A stretch of 64,000 nucleotides of DNA. Origin: Darksidea phi. Lineage: Eukaryota; Ascomycota; Dothideomycetes; Pleosporales; Lentitheciaceae. Position numbers and translations under genes: made by a program. This document shows positions 55,451 through 64,000 of the stretch, one piece after another. Positions within the stretch are counted from its first letter, which is position 1. Each line of letters begins with the position of its first letter. The notes under the pieces are model-generated. The model made no database searches, was not told where the DNA came from, and saw only the letters and a list, made by a program, of their open reading frames with translations. Where the stretch lies: assembly GCA_030770425.1 (NCBI GenBank), contig JASJFT010000088.1, forward strand, positions 1 to 64,000, in the 5' to 3' direction.

Positions 55451-55485
55451 GCAACGCAACGCAACGCAACGCAACGCAACGCAAC
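55451..55485. repeat. Tandem repeat GCAAC x7
   Basis: Seven perfect 5-bp copies. Confidence 0.95.
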
Positions 55486-57572
55486 CAAGGCAGAAGGGCT
55501 GGCCGCCCTGGGCCCTGTCCCAGCGGTGCCGGCGCAGCCGCCCACCGGTCACCCCGGCGCCGTCGACGATGATATGATCCGAGAAGCGACGCCAGGGTCT
55601 GGTTTGGGCACAAGGTACGGGCGAAAAGCGTCCGCAATGCGGGACACATGACAGCAAGACTTGTCAAGATCAAACGTCGTCCTTCCCCGCCCCTGTCAAG
55701 CCCGCGGGCGCCGGGCGCCGGCGCATGAAGCAGCACTCCTCGAGAACTCTCCGAAAGACGATTCGAAACACACATCTGCCCTCGAGATAGATTGCGGGGT
55801 GCGTACGGCGTTGTCATTCTGTTTGTAAATTCCCGACGCGATAGCCCACGGTTTCATCTCTGGTCAGTGTTTCGTTTGGTGTCGCCCTGGTTGCATCGCC
55901 GGCCACGTTTCGGGCAGCGAAGTGGACGGCGACAGGTACGTACCAGGTACCAGGCGAGATGCTCGCCTCAGCCAGGGGCCTACGCCGCTAGCACCGCCAC
56001 TACACTGGACACAATCGAGACATGGCGGAAAGGGGGAATCCTCTGTTTGGTTTCAATGCGCGCGGCGCTATGAACACAGTGTCATGGAGAACGCACGAAT
56101 GATGACCCGTTGTTAGGAGGTATCCAATACAGCCGCGACATGCCAAATCATGGCTGCCAATCATCTCGACCATGCGAATAGCTTTGCTGATGCGTTGGCG
56201 TACCCGTTGCTGAGGTGAGTACGGCCCAGCAATCATACTAATGCTCGACCCAGCCCCTCTCCACTGGTAATTCTGGGGCTGCTGAGAAGAGCCTCTCTCT
56301 CCTTTCGACCCCAAACAAGGAAATGCACCACGCGCCTCAGGCAGCCTCAAAACTCCCAGCCCAACACCACCGACCCCACATACCGCCATGGGGCCAGCCC
56401 CCCAGCATCGGCCATCCTTGTTCCAGACCTTCGACGTGGCATCAAATAGAGGTCAAGGGTGCACTTGTTGTTGTGTCGCGCTGGGCTTTGTAGCGTAAAT
56501 GCGGCAAGCTCGCATCGTCCTGGATACATCTAGGCAACATCGCGCGGGTTCGCAGTGCTTGCCTGATCAGTTCTAGAGGGGCGTTTGGCACAATTGCAAG
56601 GCAGAGACATGATCGACGCAGCGCTGTGTGGCTGCCACGCGTTCTGGCTGAACCTTGCCCTCGCTTGCACTCCAGATGTTCGTATTATCCGGGACGGGCT
56701 AACAATGTGTAAGCCGCGTGTGCTTTCTAATCTGGCTTTGCAAGCAACACTGTTCCAACGCGCATCGCGAGCCTCTTTAGCCATATCTCCCTCGTCGTTC
56801 GTTCTGTCCAATCTCTGCGCGACATCTCTCACCGCTGACAATTCTTACACAATCACGCAAATGAACGTCACACGCACCAGCCACCATCTCAAATCCTTAT
56901 CTCGTTCAAACCCAGAGTCAGCGGGCAGTGCTGGTCTGCTCAGCAAATAGCCTATTGCAAGCCAACCCTCCACCAAACGAAATGAAACGAAACCTTCATC
57001 CACTTTGCGATCCTCATGACCACAACCCGGCCGAACGCAACCCGTGCGTCCAGTGCCGCAACGAGCGCAAGTTCAAACTTGAGCTTCAATTCCCGAAATT
57101 CGGACCAATTCTTGCGCCGCGTGCCACCCCCTCCGTCACCGCCGCGCTATCCGTCGGCCGAGGATCCCATGCATGCATGCACGGGAGATCCTCAGGCTAA
57201 CCTTGTAAAGTTCACGATAATCGTTTAGGAAGCGGCGGTGCGGAGGTAGGTCGGACGGTCGGCGAAGGGGGTTTTTCCCAAGGCCGCGCCCGATTTGCGC
57301 CGAAGTTTCCCAGGACAGTGGAGACGCAAAACTATATTCCCTCGGCTTGCGAGAGAGTTTTTCTTTGCGCATAGCAGAGCGTAGCTAGCCTGATATCTGG
57401 CACCTGACACCTGACTCATATGTGGAGACGGGAGTCATTGTGACATGCATGAGTGTGGTGTGTAGACAAGGTTTTATTTCAATTTTTTATTTTTTTTCCT
57501 TCTTTCTTTTTTCGATTGGAGAAAATTTCAGTCGTACTTGTTCAACAACACGTCCTGTAACATGTACGTCAC

Positions 57573-60500
57573 CTACCGCGCTTTGATCAACATGTTGCGC
57601 TTCTCCACGACCATCGCCCCGAGCTCCTTGATACTTATGCTTTCGTCCAGTAACTTCAGGAGCGGAATGGTATCCTGGAACAAGATCGTGAACCAGTTCC
57701 TGAGCTCGACGGCGATTAGACTGTCCACACCATAATGTGCGACGGATTTAGCAGCCTCGACACTTTCGGGAGGTACGAACAGCAGCGCCGCAGTTCTCTC
57801 TATGATTGCCGCCGTTACTGCCTTGACGGCATCCTGGAGCCATCCTTCTCTGATGGCGGCGTCCACGGTTGCTGTGATGGCAGGGACACTGGCGTTATTT
57901 GATTTTGTGTTTGGTTCTCTGGCGGAAAGATGATCGTTCATGGATTGAAGGAGATGCGAGAACTTCTTGTCCGAGTGCCATCGTGGCAGCTGAGTTACGC
58001 TATCGTAATGCTTGCCGGCCATTTTGGCCAACTCGCCGGGCTCAAGACACGTCGTAATCTGCGCCTCTGCCAAAGGATCGAATTGGAAGAGGTCTGACGC
58101 TGGGCGAGGTGAATCGAGAAAAGCGCCCTCCAACAGACGCAAGAAGCCTAACTCGCCAGTCCGATACAGCCCGTTCCGATAAATCATCTTGCGCGTCTTC
58201 TCTCTCTGTCCCATTTCGCCAATTTCAGTGATCAGACCAAAGGCAATGGCGCAACCCGGAAGACCAAGTGACTTGCGGTATCGTGCAAAGGCGTCCTGGA
58301 AACAGTTGGCGGCGCAATAGGCGGCTTGCGTGGGAAGAGCCATGACTGCCTCGAAGGAGCTTGTCATGATGAAGAAGTCTAGAGGAAGCTTCATCTCGTT
58401 TGCAACCTCGTGGAGATTGACGGAGCCCCGTACCTTAGCATAGAGTCCATGTTTCCACTGAGCATGTGTGAGAGTGCTGAAGAGACGATCTTCAAGGACA
58501 ACAGCGGCATGCAGGATGCCTTTAACGGGACCATCTTGAGCTGCGGCACCAATCGCGTCATCTACGTCGTTTTTATTGGCGACATCGCACTTGAAGATTC
58601 GAACCGAGATACCTTGCTGCGTGAGCTCGTCGATCATGATCAATGCCTTGGCGGGCGAGGTTCCGGAGCGGTTGCAGACAGCCAGTCTTCGAGCACCTTG
58701 GTCAACCATCCACCGGACGATGCTTCTTCCGAGCCCTCCTAGGCCACCGACTATTACGTAGACTGCGTCGCGATCTAGTCGCACGCTTGGTGGAGCGTCC
58801 AGCATTGGCACCACTGACGTTTCAGTGTCGAATCTCACAGCCATCTTGCCGATGTGGGTTCCCTTGGAGAAGTACAGAAGTGCTTGGTCCAGTTCAGAGA
58901 TGTCAAAGGTCTTGATGGACGATGCGGGATGGATAATCCCTCGCTTCAACAGGCCGTCAACTTCTTGCAGCAGCCTTATATTGTTAGCCTATGCTTCCAT
59001 CATGAACTCGCTACACTTACTGTCCTGCAAATTCAGGCTCCTCCTCAACGATCTTGGCAAAGTCGAAAGATGAGAAGGTTGCGTTCCTCTCAAAGATCTC
59101 CATTGCCAACGCGTTATTGTTCAGCACGTCGACTCGTCCGACATCGATAAACCGTCCCCTTCTCGAGATGCACCGCGCTGTTTCCTGCATCGTAGTACCA
59201 GTCGAAGAGCTCACAATCACATCGAACCCTTTATATCCCGTGGCCGGCATCATGTTGCTGATATCAGAAGCAGAGCGCGAGGAGAAGATATGACTCCTAT
59301 CTACACTGCAATGTTCGGCCAGATAGTCCATTTTGGCTTGTGTGCCAGTGGTCACGTAGATCTCCGCACCGACGCTTCGCGCGACCTGGATGACTGCAAG
59401 ACCGAGACCACCAGCGGCTGATTGTATGAGCACTCTCTCGCCCTTTCGCAGTCGAGCGAGGTGGAGGAGCGCATATACAGCTGTGCCAAACACGATCGGC
59501 ATAGTGGCGACCTCCTCGAATTTATCGTGCTGGCGCATCAGTCGCACATGCCGGGCTGGCATCCGCAACATATTTCCGAACTTACTCAAAGCCAACCCAT
59601 ATACTCGATCGCCAGGACGGAAGTCCTTGACGAGAGACCCGCACGCTGCGATTACCCCTGCGCATTCCATGCTCATGTAGTTGATATCAAGTCTTCCGGC
59701 TGAGGAGGCGACATCTTTCCAGTTGAGTCCTATAGCTTTGGTCTGGATCTCGATCCAGGAATCCGGCAGTGGGTCGACAAACGTTGCATTGGGCTGGAAG
59801 TACATGGTACTGAGTAGTCCAGGAGTCTCAAAATTCACATTCATGGGCACGCTGGGGTCCAGCGCTTTTTGTGTTACCATGGGCTTCGAGGAGTGCATCG
59901 ACCGGTAGCGTTTGTTCAGGTCTCGATCGACGAGGAGACGGCCAATGTTGGCCGTGCCATTGTGCATGGCTATCTCGCGCTCAAAATCTCCGGCGTGTAG
60001 GCGAGCCTCTCGCTCTATAATCAGACGAAGTGTGGCTTTGTCGCAAGATGCCCAGTTCTCCTCAAGATGAAAGACGCCGTAACGGGACAACGAATCCTCT
60101 GTTATCAGCATCCGTACAAGTCCCGTTACCGCGGCCGCTTTGGGGTTGCTACCGCGCATGATGTCCCCAGTGGTAATGAAGAGGATGGAAGAAGACCTTG
60201 ATACAATATCCTTGAGTTTCAGGTATTCAGCCTCGGTACCATCGATTAAGGGATGTGCGCCGACGTTTGTGGTCAGTATGACTCGCGAATCATCAGGAAT
60301 GTCTGCATCGTCCAGCGCTGCGACGAGAGACTGTATACCGACATCAGCAAGTTCCGAGGCCAGGGCTTGACCGAGTGTATCCTGAGATGATGGAGAGACT
60401 ATGTGCACCACAGACTCCGAGACAGTCACACTCTCAGCGACCGGAGCGACAGCGGTCGTCAGCATGGTTGACGCTACGGTGTAAGGTGGAGGGTAGTCAT

Positions 60501-63500
60501 TAAGCTCGATATCGATTCTAGCAAAGCCTGAGTTTTCAAGAGAGCGTTGCCATTCCTCGCTCGTCAAGAAGGGCGAGTCCCTGTTCCCATCGTCAGGCCA
60601 GTAGTTCGGGAAAGTCCCATACGCGAGACCATGTCCCAGCATCGTCCGTGTCGTTTCCAACATCAGCAAGTGTCCTTCTGGTTTCAGCAGCTCTCGCACA
60701 TGTCTCAGCGCTTGTGCAATGTCCTTCGCAGTGTGTAAGCACTCAGAGGCAATGACCAAGTCGAAGTTACCCTCAAAACCTTGGCTTTCTGGACTTTGAT
60801 TGAAGTCGAACGTCTGATATGACACGTCTTTAGAAACGCTAAATCTCTCCTGGGCGGGCTGCAGGAATCGACCTGAGACGTCGGTGAATACATACTCGCT
60901 GTAGCGCTTTGAGTCTGGCTCGGCTCCTCCCAGGATGCTCAAAGCCACCGCGGTAGCACTGCCAGTTCCAGCACCCACTTCCAATATCTTCATGCTCGGG
61001 TTCTTGTGGCCCAGCAGATCTAACAGTCTCTCGAGCTGGGGATACGCTGCGGATATACCGAGACCGGTCGTATAGATTTTTTCCAGAAAGCCATCCTGAA
61101 GTGCGACCTCGACGCCTGTTTTCCTTCCTTCGAGGATGTCTGGTATGTTGTCGTAGATCCGCATGGTGTGTTTGACATCTATAGTATCTTGCAGAGATGC
61201 TGCCACCCGCTCCAAGGCCTTCAGGCGGTGAGGTGCAGTCATCTTGCACGCTTCTTGGACCAGTGGGTGGTTACCCTTCCCCGTGCGCCTGATCCACGAT
61301 AAGAAGCGGCCAAGGTGAGGATGCTCAGGAGAGGCATGTAATTGCCTTCCTGCCAGATCGGCGATCATGTAAGCAGATGCCAAGTCCATCTGATTGAACG
61401 TGTCGCCGATCTGTGCCGCCGAGATCGTAGCCGGGAAAAGAGTTCTAGCTTGAGAGCCGGACAAGGTCGTTATGTCAGGCTTCCAGACTAGTCGCATGTA
61501 CGGACTTGGGAGAGTTGCCGCGCTCGGCATTGATACATTGCTGCCAGCATATTGCACGCTTCTCATGTTGGTGATCTCGACCTTGGGCTGTCCGGCTGCA
61601 GTGAAGAGCTGTATGCGCGCATGGGCTCCGCGCAAGCCCTTGAAGTGAGTCTCGGCTACAGAATGTCCGGATTTTTCTTGAGTAGCTGTCGGCCACACAG
61701 TCATCTCGTCAATCATAACCGGAACCAAAGCGGCCTTGACCTTTGCCGTATGTCCGCCATGGGCTGCTATGATTCCAAGTTGGAAGCAGGTATCCAACGG
61801 CGCGGGATGAATGGCGTATCGAGACTCGGGACCCTTGAACATGCCCTCGGTGGTGTCCATCGCTATTTGGGCGGAAGCAATGTTCTTGCTTGGATCGCTC
61901 AGCATTTTGGATAGGCCTTGGAAGGACGCGCCGTATCCGAGCCCCGCTTGCGCGAACTTCTCATACCAGTCGCTCGCTTCGATGAACCGTGGGTCCATAC
62001 GGCTGGCGAGATCTGGGAGTACTCTCTCAGCTGTGGACATTATCGAGACAAGTCCGGAGGCGTGCTCAGTCCATGTCGTGCCAGATACGGACGATACATT
62101 GAACTGGAACCAGTCCGACGACTGCGCCGAGACATGTATATTCGTCATGATCTCCAAACCCATCTCATCTTGCGGTATCTGCATGGCAGCCTTAATGGAC
62201 ACATTTCGAAGCTTGAATGCAGAGACCATGGGGTCTTTGTCGAGATGCTGGGCGACCGCTTCGATTGCCAGTGCAACATAGCCGGCTCCAGGAAACACGA
62301 CATCGGGCAGCAACTTATGATCCTTTAGCCAGGGGACATCTTTGATGCGCAGGATGTTACGCCATGAGGGTCTTTCTTTGGCGCAGCCCGCCTGCATGAC
62401 ACCTAGGATGTCATGGCGCAAGTGCTTACGCTGCTTAATTTCGCAGAATATACGATTCTCATGGTAGATGGATGGACCGTATCTGTATTTATATGGCGGT
62501 AGCTCGGTGCATACCGAACGTCGTACACGCTGTACGATTCCGTTGTCGATGGTCTCCAAAGCGTTAACCGCGGCGAGGTCAACGGAAGCAATGGCACAGA
62601 AGAGGTTTCCGCAGAGGTTGAGAACACTACGTATACCATTTTCATGGCGTTTGAGAGCTGACAGATACGCCAGACTCTTGCCGGCATCGGCAAGTTTCTG
62701 TGCCCAGATCTCCTTGATGGGGCTCTGCAGAACGGAGTGTGGACCGAGCTCGATGAAAATATCCGGACAAGCCTTCTTGTTCGCGACAAGATTCTCCATC
62801 GCGCGACAGAACTGGACCGGCAGCTGAAGGTTGCTCCTCCAGTAAGCGGATGCTAGTCCTTGGAAGAAATTTATCTTGTCGGGGAGGACCGAGGAGACCC
62901 ACATCGTTTTGGGATGACGACTGGAAGAGCACAGAGCTCGGCTGCTCTCCAGGTCAGAAGTCGCTCGGAGTAGCAGCTGTTCGTACTCGCGGCCAACTTC
63001 ATTCATATGATGTGAGTGGTAAGCGTTGCCACCTGTCCGAAGCTTCCGTGCGAATACATCTCGAGCCTTCAATTGCTCGTAAAGCTGGTCGATGCGATCC
63101 GTGTCTCCAGACAGTGTGATACTCGTAGGAGAGTTGACAGCAGCGATCTTCACCTCCCCACCCAAACCATCGAGCAGCTCAAGAGCCGATTCCACGGACA
63201 GCGCAGCGGCAAGCATAGCTCCTTTCCGTGTATTCGTCACAATAGCTCTTCCTCGACAGTATGCTGCCACTATGGCTTCCGCAGCTGATATATAGCCAGC
63301 AGCATAAGCGGCAGCAATCTCACCCGAGGAGTGTCCAATGCATGCCTCTGGTGTGACGTCCCAGGAATGAAAAAGATCCACGAGAGCAAGCTGCAACGCA
63401 GTGCAGAGAGTTTGTGATACTTCGGCGGCTTGCACGTCGACATGCGTTCGTCCAGTGAATATTTTTTCTAATCTCCAGACCGGTGCATCGGAGAGAGACT

Positions 63501-64000
63501 GCAAGATGACATCCTGATTGCGGATGGAAGCACTGAAGGGCATGAACTCCATGAGCTCGGCACCCATGCCCTGCCACTGTGCACCTTGTCCAGTGAAGAC
63601 GAACGCCACGCTGGGAGTCTGCGATGCGGCAGTCTTTGTTCCTAAGACGTGGCTCAAGGACATGTCTTCCTCGGGGTTGTTGCTACCGACGATACAGAAT
63701 GACCTGTGCAGGAACTTGGACCTCCTGGCAGAAAGCGTGTAGGCAATATCTGCTACCGGATGATGGCCGATGACGTTACGAGTTGCTGAGAAGTTAGCCG
63801 AGAGCGACTCTGGATCGTAGGCAGAGAAGGGAAGAAGAAATAACCGACGTGTGTCTGGCACCGGTGCTGGATCTTGATGGAGAACACTTTCGTGGTCGAG
63901 CACACAGTGCCCGTTTGCTCCCCCGTATCCAAATGAGTTCACGCTGGCTCGCTTCACACTTCCTTCGGGCCACGGGGTAAGCTTAGTCACGACCTGGACA
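57573..64000 (-). CDS. Highly reducing type I polyketide synthase (5' end outside window)
   Basis: The frame is open to the window edge. Exons seen: at least 64000-59021 and 58974-57573, joined by a 46-nt intron that gives EFAGQLLQEVDG. Order: end of the ketosynthase (SVNSFGYGGANGH), acyltransferase (GQGAQWQGMG; GHSSGE near 63335), dehydratase (KDHKLLPDVVFPGAGY; second motif PLDTCFQ), C-methyltransferase (ILEVGAGTGSAT), enoyl reductase (SAAGGLGLAVIQVARSVGA), ketoreductase (VGGLGGLGRSI; Tyr in AAYCAANCFQ) and one acyl carrier domain (HYGVDSLIAVEL, Ser for phosphopantetheine). No thioesterase or other release domain follows, so release needs a partner enzyme. All visible active-site motifs look intact. 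The product is a reduced, probably methylated polyketide of unknown structure. No tailoring gene lies within 9 kb on its 3' side; a cluster, if any, extends to the right. Confidence 0.95.

Larger units (their letters stand above)
54858..57572. other. 2.7-kb GC-rich region without a convincing gene
   Basis: It lies between the 3' ends of the acidic-protein gene and the PKS gene. Frames on both strands are shadows of GC-rich and repeated sequence. It contains two tandem repeats (listed separately), a palindromic GCATGCATGC word near 57170 and a poly-T/C tract at 57485-57510 just beyond the PKS stop on the minus strand. Confidence 0.45.

Noticed and set aside
1..64000. tRNA genes, rRNA, CRISPR arrays, telomere repeats
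   Set aside because: No credible tRNA A/B-box pair with cloverleaf, no rRNA words, no spaced direct repeats and no CCCTAA arrays were seen by eye; a tRNA scan would be decisive.

Overview
The window is nuclear DNA of a filamentous ascomycete (Pezizomycotina; a Dothideomycete is my best guess). Reasons: short 45-66 nt introns with GTRNGY donors and CTRAC-like branch points, a fungal quinate (QUT/qa) regulator pair, fungal-only families (DUF3292, fungal transcription-factor domain), a fungal highly reducing polyketide synthase, and AT-rich DNA almost without CpA/TpG, the footprint of repeat-induced point mutation (RIP). Gene models below were spliced by hand. In each multi-exon model the frame was checked across every junction, and exon sums are multiples of three.

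Left part (1-20.3 kb) mixes live and dead genes. It opens with a C/G-rich tract, then an intact SAM methyltransferase (897-1763). Next is a RIP-broken sirtuin tail that runs in frame into a Cys-rich reading frame (about 1812-2822), a RIP block (2823-3300), and a dead quinate-permease-like transporter (about 3315-4090). A five-exon secreted FAD oxidase with a 16-nt exon follows, then a gene-poor AT-rich stretch and an 801-aa one-membrane-span protein. The quinate regulators come next, divergently transcribed: repressor QutR (11205-13850, minus) and activator QutA (14349-16640, plus). Right after QutA lies a dead 3-dehydroshikimate dehydratase (QutC/qa-4 type, two frameshifts and two stops) and a dead SnoaL/NTF2-like gene. 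The quinate pathway therefore seems to have decayed here while its two regulators stay open.

Middle part (20.6-52 kb) is mostly housekeeping: VPS35 (retromer), a Ser/Thr-rich secreted protein, an 8-cysteine small secreted protein reconstructed from three exons, oligoribonuclease head-to-head with POL1 (DNA polymerase alpha) over an ACGCGT box, kynureninase head-to-head with ISA2, VIP1/Asp1 head-to-head with UTP21, a fungal transcription-factor-domain protein, and a DUF3292 membrane protein.

Right part (52-64 kb) is sparse and GC-rich, with short tandem repeats and one acidic polyQ protein. It ends in a highly reducing polyketide synthase (57573 to beyond 64000, minus) with KS tail, AT, DH, MT, ER, KR and ACP; its start and any partner genes lie to the right of the window.
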